A DNA stretch of 64,000 nucleotides. It comes from Pseudomonas borbori (GTDB lineage Bacteria; Pseudomonadota; Gammaproteobacteria; Pseudomonadales; Pseudomonadaceae). The first letter of the stretch is position 1. Each line of letters opens with the position of its first letter. A program made the translations under genes and the position numbers. The notes under the pieces are model-generated. The model had not been told where the DNA came from and ran no database searches. It was given only the letters and a program-made list of their open reading frames with translations. The stretch is taken from contig NZ_FOWX01000019.1 of NCBI RefSeq assembly GCF_900115555.1, positions 1 to 64,000 on the forward strand. Direction: 5' to 3'. Below, piece by piece: positions 26,681-38,919 of this stretch.

Positions 26681-26828
26681 CCGTGGCGTTGACGGAGGCT
26701 TCGGTTGCCATCAGCGTATCGAGGGTGGCTGTTAATAGGCACGGTCATTCCTCACTTGAAAACACGGGAAGCGATTCCCGGCCTATTGCAACTGTTTCGG
26801 CAGCTGCCTAACTGAGAGGATTGCCCAC

Positions 26829-27098
26829 ATGGCACTCAGCGTTGAAGAAAAAGCCCAGATCGTTAACGACTACAAGCAAGCTGAAGGCGACACCGGTAGC
26901 CCGGAAGTGCAAGTTGCACTGCTGTCCGCCAACATCAACAAGCTGCAAGGCCACTTCAAGGCCAACGGTAAGGACCACCACTCGCGTCGTGGCCTGATCC
27001 GTATGGTTAACCAGCGTCGCAAGTTGCTGGATTACCTGAAGGGCAAGGACACCAGTCGTTACAGCGCCCTGATCGGTCGCCTGGGTCTGCGTCGCTAA
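26829..27098 (+). CDS. rpsO: 30S ribosomal protein S15
   Basis: S15 is a primary 16S rRNA-binding protein. The product is 89 residues, full length. The characteristic [17 protein letters not shown] and [22 protein letters not shown] segments are visible. The about 148-bp leader may hold the S15 autoregulatory site known in other bacteria. A strong terminator at 27126 separates it from pnp. Confidence 0.98.
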   Translation: MALSVEEKAQIVNDYKQAEGDTGSPEVQVALLSANINKLQGHFKANGKDHHSRRGLIRMVNQRRKLLDYLKGKDTSRYSALIGRLGLRR

Positions 27099-27125
27099 GC
27101 AATGCTTACGCGTAGCTGACTGCCG

Positions 27126-27162
27126 AAGCTGGAAGTGGGGTTTGCCCCTGCTTCCAGCTTTT
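27126..27162 (+). terminator. Rho-independent terminator of rpsO
   Basis: AAGCTGGAAG and CTTCCAGCTT form a perfect 10-bp outer stem, with GGGG/CCCC inside and TTTT following. Read-through into pnp is known in E. coli and likely here. Confidence 0.9.
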
Positions 27163-27307
27163 GCTTTTCTGCTTTAGCTGTTTTGGACGACAGCGGGTCC
27201 GACTCCCGTAACCGCCCACACATTCTGCAAGACCCGTGTGCTCACATGCGTGAGCAACGGTTGCAAGAAACGCTTTCCCCAAGGGCAACAAAGAGAAGGA
27301 AAACACC

Positions 27308-29413
27308 GTGAACCCGGTAATCAAGAAGTTCCAGTTCGGTCAATCGACCGTTACCCTCGAGACGGGCCGTATCGCCCGTCAAGCCTCCGGCGCAGTGCTG
27401 GTCACCGTCGACGACGACGTCGCCGTGCTGGTCGCCGTAACCGGTGCTAAGACCGCCGACCCGAGCAAAGGCTTTTTCCCGCTGTCGGTGCACTACCAGG
27501 AAAAGACCTATGCCGCCGGCAAGATCCCTGGCGGTTTCTTCAAGCGTGAAGCGCGCCCGAGCGAGAAAGAGACCCTGACCTCGCGCCTGATCGACCGTCC
27601 GATCCGTCCGCTGTTTCCGGAAGGCTTCCAGAACGAAGTGCAGGTCATCTGCACCGTGGTTTCCACCAGCAAGAAGACCGACCCGGACATCGCTGCGATG
27701 ATCGGTACCTCGGCTGCCCTGGCGATCTCCGGCATCCCGTTCAACGGCCCGATCGGCGCCGCGCGCGTGGCCTTCCACCCGGAAACCGGCTACCTGCTGA
27801 ACCCGACTTACGAGCAGCTCAAGGCGTCGAGCCTGGACATGGTCGTAGCCGGCACCAAAGACGCCGTGCTGATGGTCGAATCGGAAGCCAAAGAGCTGAC
27901 CGAAGACCAGATGCTGGGCGCCGTACTGTTCGCCCATGACGAATTCCAGGCCGTGATCCAGGCTGTCACCGAGCTGGCCACCGAAGCGGGCAAGCCGACC
28001 TGGGACTGGCAGGCCAAGCCCGAGAACACCGAGCTGCTGGCCGCCATCCGTGGCGAATTTGGCGAGGCGATCTCCCAGGCTTACACCATCACCGTCAAGC
28101 ACGAGCGTTATGCCCGTCTCGGTGAGCTGCGCAATGAAATCGTTGCCAAGTTCGCCGGCGAAGAAGGTCAACCGTCCGCCGGCGAAGTCAAAGACGCTTT
28201 TGGCGAAATCGAATACCGCACCGTGCGCGAGAACATCGTTAACGGCAAGCCGCGTATCGATGGCCGCGACACCCGTACCGTGCGTGGCCTGAACATCGAA
28301 GTCGGGGTGCTGGCCAAGACCCACGGTTCGGCGCTGTTCACCCGTGGCGAAACCCAGGCCCTGGTGGTTGCTACCCTGGGCACCGCGCGTGACGCACAGC
28401 TGCTCGACACCCTCGAAGGCGAGCGCAAAGACCCCTTCATGCTGCACTACAACTTCCCGCCGTACTCGGTGGGTGAGTGTGGGCGCATGGGCGCTACCGG
28501 TCGCCGCGAAATCGGCCACGGTCGTCTGGCCCGTCGTTCCGTTGCCGCCATGCTGCCGAGCGCCGACGAGTTCCCGTACACCATTCGCGTGGTCTCGGAA
28601 ATCACCGAGTCCAACGGTTCCAGCTCCATGGCTTCGGTCTGCGGTGCTTCCCTGGCGCTGATGGACGCCGGTGTGCCGATGAAGGCGCCGGTAGCCGGTA
28701 TCGCCATGGGTCTGGTCAAGGAAGGCGAGAAGTTCGCCGTACTGACCGACATCCTCGGCGACGAAGATCACCTGGGCGACATGGACTTCAAGGTAGCCGG
28801 TACCGCCAAGGGCGTGACCGCGCTGCAGATGGACATCAAGATCCAGGGCATCACCGAAGAAATCATGGAAATCGCCCTGGGCCAAGCCCTGGAAGCGCGC
28901 CTGAATATCCTCGGCCAGATGAACCAGGTGATCGCCCAGTCGCGCAGCGAACTGTCGGCCAACGCACCGACCATGATCGCGATGAAGATCGACACCGACA
29001 AGATCCGCGACGTGATCGGCAAGGGTGGCGCGACCATCCGCGCCATCTGCGAGGAGACCAAGGCCTCGATCGACATCGAAGACGACGGCACCATCAAGAT
29101 CTTCGGCGAAACCAAGGAAGCGGCCGAGGCGGCGCGTCAGCGCGTCTTGGGCATCACCGCCGAGGCCGAGATCGGCAAGATCTACGTCGGCAAGGTCGAG
29201 CGCATCGTCGACTTCGGCGCCTTCGTCAACATCCTGCCGGGCAAGGACGGTCTGGTGCACATCTCGATGCTCAGCGATCAGCGGGTCGAGAAGGTCACCG
29301 ACATCCTGAAAGAAGGTCAGGAAGTGAAGGTACTGGTACTGGACGTGGACAACCGCGGCCGTATCAAGCTGTCAATCAAGGACGTGGCAGCAGCGGAAGC
29401 CTCGGGCGTTTAA
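27308..29413 (+). CDS. pnp: Polyribonucleotide nucleotidyltransferase (PNPase)
   Basis: PNPase is the phosphorolytic 3'-5' exoribonuclease of the degradosome. The product is 701 residues from a GTG start with AGAAGGA upstream. Two RNase PH domains are visible (first with [22 protein letters not shown]; second with [14 protein letters not shown] and [16 protein letters not shown]). KH ([21 protein letters not shown]) and S1 ([26 protein letters not shown]) domains follow at the C terminus. The leader contains a GCTCAC-ATGC-GTGAGC hairpin, where RNase III autoregulation might act. Confidence 0.98.
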   Translation: MNPVIKKFQFGQSTVTLETGRIARQASGAVLVTVDDDVAVLVAVTGAKTADPSKGFFPLSVHYQEKTYAAGKIPGGFFKREARPSEKETLTSRLIDRPIRPLFPEGFQNEVQVICTVVSTSKKTDPDIAAMIGTSAALAISGIPFNGPIGAARVAFHPETGYLLNPTYEQLKASSLDMVVAGTKDAVLMVESEAKELTEDQMLGAVLFAHDEFQAVIQAVTELATEAGKPTWDWQAKPENTELLAAIRGEFGEAISQAYTITVKHERYARLGELRNEIVAKFAGEEGQPSAGEVKDAFGEIEYRTVRENIVNGKPRIDGRDTRTVRGLNIEVGVLAKTHGSALFTRGETQALVVATLGTARDAQLLDTLEGERKDPFMLHYNFPPYSVGECGRMGATGRREIGHGRLARRSVAAMLPSADEFPYTIRVVSEITESNGSSSMASVCGASLALMDAGVPMKAPVAGIAMGLVKEGEKFAVLTDILGDEDHLGDMDFKVAGTAKGVTALQMDIKIQGITEEIMEIALGQALEARLNILGQMNQVIAQSRSELSANAPTMIAMKIDTDKIRDVIGKGGATIRAICEETKASIDIEDDGTIKIFGETKEAAEAARQRVLGITAEAEIGKIYVGKVERIVDFGAFVNILPGKDGLVHISMLSDQRVEKVTDILKEGQEVKVLVLDVDNRGRIKLSIKDVAAAEASGV

Positions 29414-29440
29414 TCAGCCCAGCGCTTCACGCCTATAAAG

Positions 29441-29471
29441 AGAGGGTCCCTTGCGGGACCCTCTTTTTTTT
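29441..29471 (+). terminator. Rho-independent terminator of pnp
   Basis: AGAGGGTCCC-TTGC-GGGACCCTCT is a perfect 10-bp stem followed by a run of T. It closes the rimP-pnp block. Confidence 0.95.
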
Positions 29472-29543
29472 CGAGTAGCTTTACGGCGCGATGGCATGTT
29501 GATGGCGGCGGATGACTTGGGCAACCAAGCCCCGCGGGTGTAA

Positions 29544-29840
29544 TCAGTTGCCGCGTTTGCTGTCGATGTCGCGCAGCCGGTTACCTTCGAAACGCAGGAA
29601 ATGGTACATGCCGTTGCGCGGGCCGTAGGTCCATTCCTCGATGGGCACTTCGTTGTAAAAGCCATAGCTGTCGAGTACTTCACGGTAGCCGAGGAAGTCG
29701 CGGCTGCGGGGTTCGCCGCATTTGCCGAGGACTTCGCTGGTGCTGTCGTCGGTGCTGATCAAGGCGCTGCCGCAGCGCAAGGTCGCGGCCTGGATATTGC
29801 CGGCCAATAGCGCGAGCAGGGTGGCGACAAGGATTTTCAC
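29544..29840 (-). CDS. DUF2845 small secreted protein (copy 1)
   Basis: The product is 98 residues. A signal peptide (1-18, MKILVATLLALLAGNIQA) suggests periplasmic location. The mature part has the DUF2845 pattern TLRCGSALIS, VLGKCGEP and EEWTYGPRNGMYHFLRFEGNRL. Its two cysteines (RCG and KCGEP) could form a disulfide. Function is unknown. It is the downstream member of a tandem pair with the gene at 29899. Confidence 0.85.
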   Translation of the reverse strand: MKILVATLLALLAGNIQAATLRCGSALISTDDSTSEVLGKCGEPRSRDFLGYREVLDSYGFYNEVPIEEWTYGPRNGMYHFLRFEGNRLRDIDSKRGN

Positions 29841-29898
29841 AAGGCTTAACCGGTTGGCCGTTGAGGTGGCTCAGGCTACCGCGCGGGGCATGTGTTTG

Positions 29899-30195
29899 TC
29901 AGCGGCTGCGGCGCCTTTCTATGCGTGTCAGGCGGTTGCCTTCGAAGGTCAGGATGGTCAGCATGCCGTTGCTGGGCCCGTAGACCCATTCCTCGATCTT
30001 CAGCTCGCGTCGCTGGTAAGGCCCGAGGGTGTAACCGACCGGGTCGCGAAAAACCGGTTCGCCGCATTTCTGCTCCACCTCGAATGTGCGGTCACCGACG
30101 CTGACCAGTTGACTGCCGCAGCGCAGGGTTTCGCCCTGGGCTGCGCCGGCGCAAGCGAGGAGCAGGGTCAGACTGAGGTGTTTGAGGGGGGGCAT
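29899..30195 (-). CDS. DUF2845 small secreted protein (copy 2)
   Basis: The product is 98 residues with a signal peptide (about 1-21) and the same motifs as its neighbour: TLRCGSQLVSVGDRTFEVEQKCGEP and EEWVYGPSNGMLTILTFEGNRLTRI (spans 23-47 and 67-91). The pair is clearly paralogous but well diverged. It lies 10 bases downstream of the DUF748 gene and may be co-transcribed with it. Function is unknown. Confidence 0.85.
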   Translation of the reverse strand: MPPLKHLSLTLLLACAGAAQGETLRCGSQLVSVGDRTFEVEQKCGEPVFRDPVGYTLGPYQRRELKIEEWVYGPSNGMLTILTFEGNRLTRIERRRSR

Positions 30196-30205
30196 TGGTC
30201 TGGCC

Positions 30206-33127
30206 TTATTCGCTATCGAGGTGCAACGCCGTGGCTACCCGGCCGTCCGCTTGCGCCTGGCCGAGGCCGACATCCAGCAGGTAGATGCGTTCGTCGGCCA
30301 GGCCGCCCTGCTCGACCAGATAATCCTTGATGCTGGCGGCGCGGGCCTGGGCCAGTTGGCGCTGCAGCAACTGGCTCTTGCCCCAGAGTTGCAAGAGGGC
30401 GGCGCGCAGATTGGCGGCGCGCTGCTCCTTGTCCAGTTCCTGCCACTCGGCGGGTGGCTGCTGTTTCAGGCGGGCGCGGTAGATGCCTTCGAGCAGCGGA
30501 TCTTGCTCGTCTTGCGGGACCTCGAGCTGGCTGGCCTCGGCGGGCACCGTATCGCCGCGGCGCTGGAGGATCTTGTAGTAGGTGGTCTGGTACTCGCGCT
30601 GCAGGCGCTGTTCGGCCAGGAGTGGGCCGTCACTGCTCTGTGCGCTGATGCCTTCTACTTCAAGGCGCAACGCCGGGCGCTCCTTCAGGGCGCTGGCAAG
30701 CACGCCGAGGGCGGCCTGGGCGCGGCTGTCGAGTTGGCTACTGCCTGGGTCGAACTGTACGGTGCTGAGGTCCATGTCCGCACCGCCGCTGACCAGCCCG
30801 CCGATGAATTTGAACGGCGCCTGGGCCGCGCGCAGGATCAGGTTGCGCAGGGTTTGCCAGACAATCGGCATCACGCTGAATTCGGGGTTGTTGAGGTCGC
30901 CCTGCACCGGCAGGCTCAGGGCGATCTTGCCCTCGGTATCCTTGAGCAGGGCGACGGCCAGGCGAATCGGCAAGTCGACCGCGCTGGGGCTGTCGACTTT
31001 TTCACCGAGCTGCAGTTGTTCGACCACCACGCTGTTTTCGGCATTCAGTTTGCCCTGGCTGATGCGGTAATGCAGGTCCAGATTGAGCCGGCCCTTGCGG
31101 ATGCGATAGCCGGCGAACTTGCCGGAGTAGGGCGTCAGGGTGGTCAGTTCGAGCTGTTTGAACTGGGTGATGATATCCAGGCTATCCAGCGGGTCGAAGG
31201 GGTTGAGGCTGCCCTTGATGCTGACCGGGGCGTAGCGGTCGACCTTGCCGGCGATGTCCACGCTGGCCGGTTTCTGTGCGCGGCTGTCGAGGCTGCCGAT
31301 GCGGCCGTTGAGCTGCTGGATGGCCGTGGCGAAGTTGGGGGTCAGGCTGAAGTCGGCGAAATTGGCCGAGCCGTCGGCGAGGGTCACCTCGCCGATATGG
31401 ATGCCCAGCGGCGGGCTGGCGGACTCCGGCGGGGTGGCCGGCTCGGCGGACGTCGGATCGCCGGGCCCCGGAGCGCCGGACCGAGCGATCAGCAGGTCGC
31501 TGACGTTGGTGGTCAGGTCTTCGTTGATGATGAAGCGCGCATAGGGCTGGTTCAGCCGCACCTTGTCGATGCTCAGGCGGTCGCCGTGGCGGTAGTTGAG
31601 GCCGAGCAGGTCGAGTTGCTGCCAGCGCACGAAGTCGCGTTCCTTGAGGGTGTCGAGGGTATGCAGCTGGTTGACCTGGGCCTTGCCTGTGACGCTGAAC
31701 GCCAGTGGCTCGGTGGCGTCCAGGGCGACGTCCAGATCGCTGTCGAGCAGGCCGCTGCGCAGCTCGATGCGCACCAGGGGGCTGAGATAGGCCTGGGCCA
31801 GGCGCAGGTCGATTGCGCGGCTGGTGACTTTCAGGCTGGCCGTGGTCGGGTTCAGTTGCACTTGCCCCTCGGCCTGCAATGTCCCCTGTTGACCCAGACC
31901 GGTGTCGAGTCTGAGGGTGAAGGGCGAGGTACCCAGGCTGTCGAAATCTTGCAGGTCGAGGTCAAGGGGGCCCAGTTCGAGGGCGACATCCTGTTCCGGC
32001 ACGCGGTCGGCCAGGTGCACCCGGTAGTCACGCAGTTGCACATCGCGTAGCAGTACTTGCCAGGGTTTGCCCGGCGCCGTCTCGCTCTGCTCCTTGTCCT
32101 CCTGCTGCGCGCCGCTGGCTGGCGAGGTGGCGAACAGCTTCTGCCAATCCAGTTGGCCATCGGCCTCACGGGCGGCCCAGGTTTCCAGGCTCTGGCTGCG
32201 GATCTTGCCGACCACCACCTGCTGCTTGAGCAGATCCAGGCTGGTGTCGCTGACTTCCAGGCTGGCCAGTTTCACCAGTGGCCGGCCGTCCGTTGCCTTG
32301 ATGGCGAAGGGGGCGATCTTGATCCGGGTGTTGTTCAGCAGCAGTTGTGTGTCGCTGGTCAGGCTCAGGCTGTAGTCGGTGGCCAGGTCGATCACCCCCT
32401 CTTCCAGCTCCAGCGGCACGGCATCGCGTACATAGGGCCATATGGCTTTGAGTTTGCCATCGCTGAGTTTCAGGCTGCCGCTGGAGCCGATCGGCACCAG
32501 GCTGATCTGTCCGTTCCAGTCGATCCGTCCACCATGGGGGCCGGTGGCGACCAGGGTCATCTCGGCACTGTCGTCCGGCAGGGTGCTGAGATTGTGCAGT
32601 TCGAAGTTGAGGTCGTCGTAGACAAACTCGATGGGTTCGCTCGGGCGCAGATCCTCGAAACGCAGGTCGCCGCCGGCCAGTTTGATGTGATCGATGCGCA
32701 GCGGCAAAGGCTCACCGGCCGGTTCCCCGGCGACCGGCTCGGCGCTGGCCGGCAGCTTGAACAGCTGGGCCAGGTTAAGCGTACCGTCCTTGGCGAACAG
32801 CAACTGGGTCTGTGGCCTATCCAGCTCGACTGCGCTCAGGTGCAGAACGCTGCGCCACAGGCTGTCGAGTTGCAGGTTGGCATAGAGGTGCTCGAAGGCC
32901 ACTTGTTCCTCGCCGGGCTCGCCGATGCGCAAGCCCCAGAGCTTGGCTTCCAGGCTGAAGGGGTTGAGTTGCAGGCGCTCCAGCGTGGCGGGCGCATTGC
33001 TGTACAGGGCGAGTTGCTGGTTGGCGATGCGCAGGCCGATGCCGGGCAGGATCAGAAACCCGAGCAGGCTGTAGAGGACAACGGCAATCAGCAGGGCGCC
33101 GGCGGCGCGCTTTATTCCTTTAAGCAT
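30206..33127 (-). CDS. DUF748-domain envelope protein
   Basis: This is a large envelope protein of 973 residues when started at ATG 33127 (MLKGIKRAAGALLIAVVLYSLLGF). An N-terminal membrane anchor (about 7-28) is followed by a long, repeat-like beta-rich region of AsmA/TamB-type character (for example RLQLNPFSLEAKLWGL and YRIRKGRLNLDLHYRISQGKL). The C-terminal part (STVQFDPGSSQLDSRAQAAL, LRLEVEGIS, ARAASIKDYLVEQGGLADERIYLLD) resembles an OmpA-like peptidoglycan-binding fold. Related proteins are placed in envelope lipid or protein transport. The role here is unproven. Confidence 0.85.
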   Translation of the reverse strand: MLKGIKRAAGALLIAVVLYSLLGFLILPGIGLRIANQQLALYSNAPATLERLQLNPFSLEAKLWGLRIGEPGEEQVAFEHLYANLQLDSLWRSVLHLSAVELDRPQTQLLFAKDGTLNLAQLFKLPASAEPVAGEPAGEPLPLRIDHIKLAGGDLRFEDLRPSEPIEFVYDDLNFELHNLSTLPDDSAEMTLVATGPHGGRIDWNGQISLVPIGSSGSLKLSDGKLKAIWPYVRDAVPLELEEGVIDLATDYSLSLTSDTQLLLNNTRIKIAPFAIKATDGRPLVKLASLEVSDTSLDLLKQQVVVGKIRSQSLETWAAREADGQLDWQKLFATSPASGAQQEDKEQSETAPGKPWQVLLRDVQLRDYRVHLADRVPEQDVALELGPLDLDLQDFDSLGTSPFTLRLDTGLGQQGTLQAEGQVQLNPTTASLKVTSRAIDLRLAQAYLSPLVRIELRSGLLDSDLDVALDATEPLAFSVTGKAQVNQLHTLDTLKERDFVRWQQLDLLGLNYRHGDRLSIDKVRLNQPYARFIINEDLTTNVSDLLIARSGAPGPGDPTSAEPATPPESASPPLGIHIGEVTLADGSANFADFSLTPNFATAIQQLNGRIGSLDSRAQKPASVDIAGKVDRYAPVSIKGSLNPFDPLDSLDIITQFKQLELTTLTPYSGKFAGYRIRKGRLNLDLHYRISQGKLNAENSVVVEQLQLGEKVDSPSAVDLPIRLAVALLKDTEGKIALSLPVQGDLNNPEFSVMPIVWQTLRNLILRAAQAPFKFIGGLVSGGADMDLSTVQFDPGSSQLDSRAQAALGVLASALKERPALRLEVEGISAQSSDGPLLAEQRLQREYQTTYYKILQRRGDTVPAEASQLEVPQDEQDPLLEGIYRARLKQQPPAEWQELDKEQRAANLRAALLQLWGKSQLLQRQLAQARAASIKDYLVEQGGLADERIYLLDVGLGQAQADGRVATALHLDSE

Positions 33128-33229
33128 AAAAACGTCATCTATCCCGACGAGAAGTGCTTTGGAGTATGGCACGCGCGCACAGTTCCAGACGACGGGCGTG
33201 GCGTGCTTCCTGCGCGGCTTTGGCTTGGC

Positions 33230-34246
33230 TTAGAACTGCAGGATCAGGGTTTTCAGCGGCGGCTGGCCGTCACGTGAAGGGAAGTCCGGCGCTGGTGCCA
33301 GCACCTGACACTCGCGTACCGGCCGCCCGAGCTTTTCCGCGCAGCGCAGCACCTGCGCGCGCCAGTCGCTCAGGGCGACCTTCGCCAGGTTGTTGCAGCA
33401 GATCAGCACGCCGTCGTCGGCGGTGGCGAGAATCGCCGGTTTGAGCAGGCTCTGGTAGTCGCGCAGCAGGTCGACGGTGCCGAAGGCGCTCTTGGCCCAG
33501 GCGGGCGGGTCGAGCACTACCCGATCGAACTGGCGCTGCTGCAGGCGTGGGTAATCGGGCAGCTTGTGCCCGCGCCGTGTGCTGATCGGCAGCCCGGCCA
33601 ACTGGCGAATCGCCGGAAAATAGTCGGACTGGATGAACTGCATGGACGCCAGGCCGGGATTGAGTGCGGCGTTTTCGCGGCCGACCGCCAGGTTGCCTTC
33701 GGCAAAATCCAGGTTGATCACTTCGCTGGCGCCGCCGGCCGCCGCGCTGAGGCCGACGCCGCAGGTGTAGGCGAACAGGTTGAGCACGGATTTGCCGGCG
33801 CTGTGCGCCTTGATCCAGCCGCGGGCGTTGCGCAGGTCGAGAAACAGCAGCGGATCCTGTCCGGCATGACGACCGCGCACACGGTACTTGAGGCCCCATT
33901 CGTGGCCGACCAGGTCCGTCAGGGCCTCGGGCTCGGCCTGGTAGACCGGGTCACTGCGATCGATCCGCGAGTTGCCCTGGGAACGGTCGTTGTAGACCAG
34001 CAACAGCGGCGTATCGAGAGCCTGCTCGCATTGCCCGGCCAGTTGCAGCAGCTGGTCATGGCCGAGGCCCTGATGAAAGCTTTGCACCAATAGTTGTGGG
34101 CCATAGCGGTCGATGGTCAGACCGCCGGCGCCTTCCTGGCTGCCGTGGAACAGGCGGTAGCAGTCGGTGCCCTGTTGATGCAGTTCCGTCAGCAGGACTT
34201 GGCGGTTGTTCAGTGCGGCGCGCAGCGCCTGGTCGAGAGAAGGCAT
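33230..34246 (-). CDS. Class I SAM-dependent RNA methyltransferase (RlmI/RlmK-like)
   Basis: The product is 338 residues when started at ATG 34246 (MPSLDQALRAALNNR). An N-terminal part contains GLTIDRYGPQLLVQSF. The Rossmann domain shows LFLDLRNARGWI, VLNLFAYTCGVGLSAAAGGA, and the catalytic-type LDPPAWAKSAFG. These match rRNA cytosine-C5/guanine methyltransferases of the RlmI and RlmK families. The PUA domain of RlmI is not evident, so substrate and site are uncertain. It lies between the DUF748 gene and a thiolase, with no clear operon partner. Confidence 0.8.
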   Translation of the reverse strand: MPSLDQALRAALNNRQVLLTELHQQGTDCYRLFHGSQEGAGGLTIDRYGPQLLVQSFHQGLGHDQLLQLAGQCEQALDTPLLLVYNDRSQGNSRIDRSDPVYQAEPEALTDLVGHEWGLKYRVRGRHAGQDPLLFLDLRNARGWIKAHSAGKSVLNLFAYTCGVGLSAAAGGASEVINLDFAEGNLAVGRENAALNPGLASMQFIQSDYFPAIRQLAGLPISTRRGHKLPDYPRLQQRQFDRVVLDPPAWAKSAFGTVDLLRDYQSLLKPAILATADDGVLICCNNLAKVALSDWRAQVLRCAEKLGRPVRECQVLAPAPDFPSRDGQPPLKTLILQF

Positions 34247-34340
34247 GCGCGGCGACTCGGAAAAGAGGGGCGCGCAGTTTACCAAGAAAAAGGTCGGAGC
34301 CGGCGGGTGCAACCCGTGGGGGTTGCACCCGCAGCGGCAT

Positions 34341-35522
34341 TTATCCGCGCTCGATCGCCAGGGCCACGCCCTGACCGCCGCCGATGCACAGGGTAGCCAG
34401 GCCCTTGTGGGCGTCGCGCTTGATCATCTCGTGCAGCAGGGTCACCAGAATCCGGCAGCCGGAACCGCCAATCGGGTGGCCGATGGCGATGGCGCCACCA
34501 TTGACGTTGACCTTGCTCGCATCCCACTGCAGTTCCTTGCCGACCGCCAGGGCCTGGGCGGCGAAGGCTTCGTTGGCCTCGATCAGGTCCAGTTGCTCCA
34601 GGCTCCAGCCGGCCTTGGCCAGGCAGCGCCGGGTGGCGCTGACCGGGCCGATGCCCATGATCGCCGGATCGACGCCGGCATTAGCGTAGCCGGCGATCCT
34701 GGCCAGCACCGGCAGGCCGAGGGCCTCGGCCTTGGCCGCGCTCATCAGCAATACCGCGGCGGCGCCGTCGTTGAGGCTGGAGGCGTTGCCGGCGGTGACG
34801 CTGCCGTCCTTCTTGAACGCCGGCTTGAGCTTGCCCAGGGCCTCGGTGCTGGTACCGGCACGCGGCTGCTCGTCGGTGGCGAAGGCCAGGGGCTCGCCCT
34901 TGCGCTGGGGAATCAGGATCGGGGTGATTTCATCCTTGAAACGACCGGCCTCGATGGCGGCGCAGGCTTTTTGCTGCGACGCAGCGGCGAAGGCATCCTG
35001 CTCCTCGCGGCTGATGGCGTACTTGTCCACCAGGTTCTCGGCGGTGATGCCCATGTGGTAGTCGTTGAAGGCGTCCCACAGGCCGTCCTGGATCATCGTA
35101 TCGATGAGCTTGGCGTGGCCCATGCGCAGGCCGGTGCGGGCGCCGGGCATGACGTAGGGCGCCAGGCTCATGTTCTCCATGCCGCCGGCGATCACCACCT
35201 CGGCGTCGCCGCAGCGGATCGCCTGGGCGCCCAGATGCAGGGCCTTGAGGCCCGAGCCGCAGACCTTGTTCAGGGTCAGCGCCGGCACCGCGTGGGGCAG
35301 GCCGGCGCGGATCGCCGCCTGGCGCGCCGGGTTCTGCCCGGAGCCTGCGGTGAGCACCTGGCCGAGGATCACTTCGTCGACCTCGGCGCCGTTCAGGCCG
35401 GTCTGCTCCAGCAGGCGGCGGATCACCGCGGCGCCCAGTTCGGGGGCGGCGATGTTCGCCAGAGAACCCTGGAAGCTGCCGACGGCGGTGCGGGTGGCGG
35501 CGACGATGACGACTTCTTGCAT
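34341..35522 (-). CDS. Acetyl-CoA C-acetyltransferase (thiolase)
   Basis: This is a biosynthetic-type thiolase condensing two acetyl-CoA to acetoacetyl-CoA, or the reverse. The product is 393 residues when started at ATG 35522 ([17 protein letters not shown]). The nucleophile cysteine is in [11 protein letters not shown] near residue 88, the catalytic His in [18 protein letters not shown], and the second Cys in [11 protein letters not shown]. The specific role (AtoB, PhaA or amino-acid degradation) cannot be fixed, because no pathway partners flank it. Confidence 0.93.
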   Translation of the reverse strand: MQEVVIVAATRTAVGSFQGSLANIAAPELGAAVIRRLLEQTGLNGAEVDEVILGQVLTAGSGQNPARQAAIRAGLPHAVPALTLNKVCGSGLKALHLGAQAIRCGDAEVVIAGGMENMSLAPYVMPGARTGLRMGHAKLIDTMIQDGLWDAFNDYHMGITAENLVDKYAISREEQDAFAAASQQKACAAIEAGRFKDEITPILIPQRKGEPLAFATDEQPRAGTSTEALGKLKPAFKKDGSVTAGNASSLNDGAAAVLLMSAAKAEALGLPVLARIAGYANAGVDPAIMGIGPVSATRRCLAKAGWSLEQLDLIEANEAFAAQALAVGKELQWDASKVNVNGGAIAIGHPIGGSGCRILVTLLHEMIKRDAHKGLATLCIGGGQGVALAIERG

Positions 35523-35651
35523 GGTGGGCTTCCTCAAGAAAGTGGGGGCGGTGAGTTGCAGCGAGGGCGCTATGGTTGCACAGCAGCTTGGTTGTGGGCC
35601 AGCACGCGAACCGGCCGGTCACCTGCTAAAGGATGCTGCTTGGGGGCGGCA

Positions 35652-36527
35652 TCAGGCGGGCGGCAGCGCCAGGCGTTTGCGCGCGCGGTGGATGGCACTG
35701 TTGCGCACCGCCCAGCGCAATACCGGCGCCAGGCTGTGCACGCCGCCATGAATCAAGCGGCTGCGCAGTGGCCCGATGGGCTGTTCGAGCATGCTCTGCG
35801 CCCAGTCCGGCAACAGGTCGATGCCGGCCTGGGTCAGCAGTTTGGCCACAGGCACGGCGAGTGCGCTGGGTGCCGGGGCATTGCGCAGAATCTGCAGAAT
35901 CTCCCGGGAGCGCTGCTCGCAGCGTAATTGCGGGCGGATGGCGCTCAGGTAGGCGGCGATTTCGCTGCGCGAGCGCGGCACCTGGCTGGCGCCGAGGCGC
36001 TCGGCCACCAGGGCGATCTCGGCGTAGTAACGATCCTGATCGGCAGCGCTCAGCCGCGGATTACGGTAGCGCAGATGGGCCTGGAGAAAGCTGTGCACCT
36101 CGGCCACATGCACCCAGGTCAGCAGGGCCGGGTCGCTGGCCGCATAGGGACGGCCATCCGGCGCCGTGCCGGTCACCTGCAGGTGGATGCGTTTGACCTT
36201 GTCGATCAGCCAGTCGGCATCGGCGCGGGCGCCGAAGGTGGTGCCGGAGATGAACTGGCCGGTGCGCCGCAGGCGGCCGAGCAGGTCGTTGCGGAAGTTC
36301 GAGTGGTCCCAGACCCCGGCCAGGGCCAGCGGATGCAGTGCCTGCAGCAGCAGGGCGCTGATGCCGCCGATCAGCATGCTGGTGAAGTCGCCATGCACCT
36401 GCCAACTCACCGAATCGGGGCCGAACAGGCCGGGGTCGCCCTTGGGGTGTTCGAAGTCGATCTGGCCGAGGGCGATGCCGCTGAGGCTGAACACCTGGGT
36501 CTCGATGTGGCGGCGAAGAAATTCCAT
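35652..36527 (-). CDS. Oxygenase MpaB family protein (DUF2236)
   Basis: The product is 291 residues and belongs to the MpaB/latex-clearing-protein-like family, often haem-dependent oxygenases. Recognisable features are DSVSWQVHGDFTSMLIGGISALLLQALHP, GVWDHSNFRNDLLGRLRRT, and ALLTWVHVAEVHSFLQAHLRY (spans 39-67, 71-89 and 134-154), whose histidines are candidate haem or metal ligands. No signal peptide is seen. Function and substrate are unknown. It stands alone between the thiolase and acs genes. Confidence 0.85.
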   Translation of the reverse strand: MEFLRRHIETQVFSLSGIALGQIDFEHPKGDPGLFGPDSVSWQVHGDFTSMLIGGISALLLQALHPLALAGVWDHSNFRNDLLGRLRRTGQFISGTTFGARADADWLIDKVKRIHLQVTGTAPDGRPYAASDPALLTWVHVAEVHSFLQAHLRYRNPRLSAADQDRYYAEIALVAERLGASQVPRSRSEIAAYLSAIRPQLRCEQRSREILQILRNAPAPSALAVPVAKLLTQAGIDLLPDWAQSMLEQPIGPLRSRLIHGGVHSLAPVLRWAVRNSAIHRARKRLALPPA

Positions 36528-36655
36528 GAGGAACTACGGCTCGGGTGAGGGGAGAGTCTGTAGGAGCCAGCTTGCTGGCGATCAGGTGCGGATCGTCGGA
36601 ATGCCGAACCACAGCAAGGACTGAGCGTCCCCCTGGCTCCTGCATGGGCACGGCG

Positions 36656-38593
<1,938 letters not shown>

Positions 38594-38682
38594 GCCGGGT
38601 CCCTATTCTTGTGTGCCGCGATAGGCATAAGGGTAGCACTCGCGCCAACGCCGGGGTCAGTGTTGGCGGGTCAATCCCACGC

Positions 38683-38830
38683 CTAGCAGGCTGTTGAAAA
38701 ACTACCTACGTTGCCGATACGGCGTTAAAAACGGCCTCAAAATGCTCATTTACAACACGTAAACTGCGCTTTTTCGGCCGTTTTTGCCTTGTCTCGGCTG
38801 CCTCGCCTACGTTTTTCAACGGCCTGCTAG
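38683..38830. mobile_element. 148-bp MITE-like element between pgi and acs
   Basis: Terminal inverted repeats ctagcaggctgttgaaaaac (38683-38702) and its complement at 38811-38830 differ at one base. The interior carries further inverted parts (AAAACGGCC and GGCCGTTTTT) and encodes nothing. Flanking TA dinucleotides are compatible with a TA target duplication. It lies within the 326-bp gap between pgi and acs, upstream of acs, so it may affect acs expression. Confidence 0.75.
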
Positions 38831-38919
38831 GGCCTGCGCTGTTGTGGCCGCCGGTTGGCAGAAACCCAGTCGCATAGAGCCGCAACCCGGCCAGGGCCGG
38901 GTTGCGGGCGAGCGATGCT

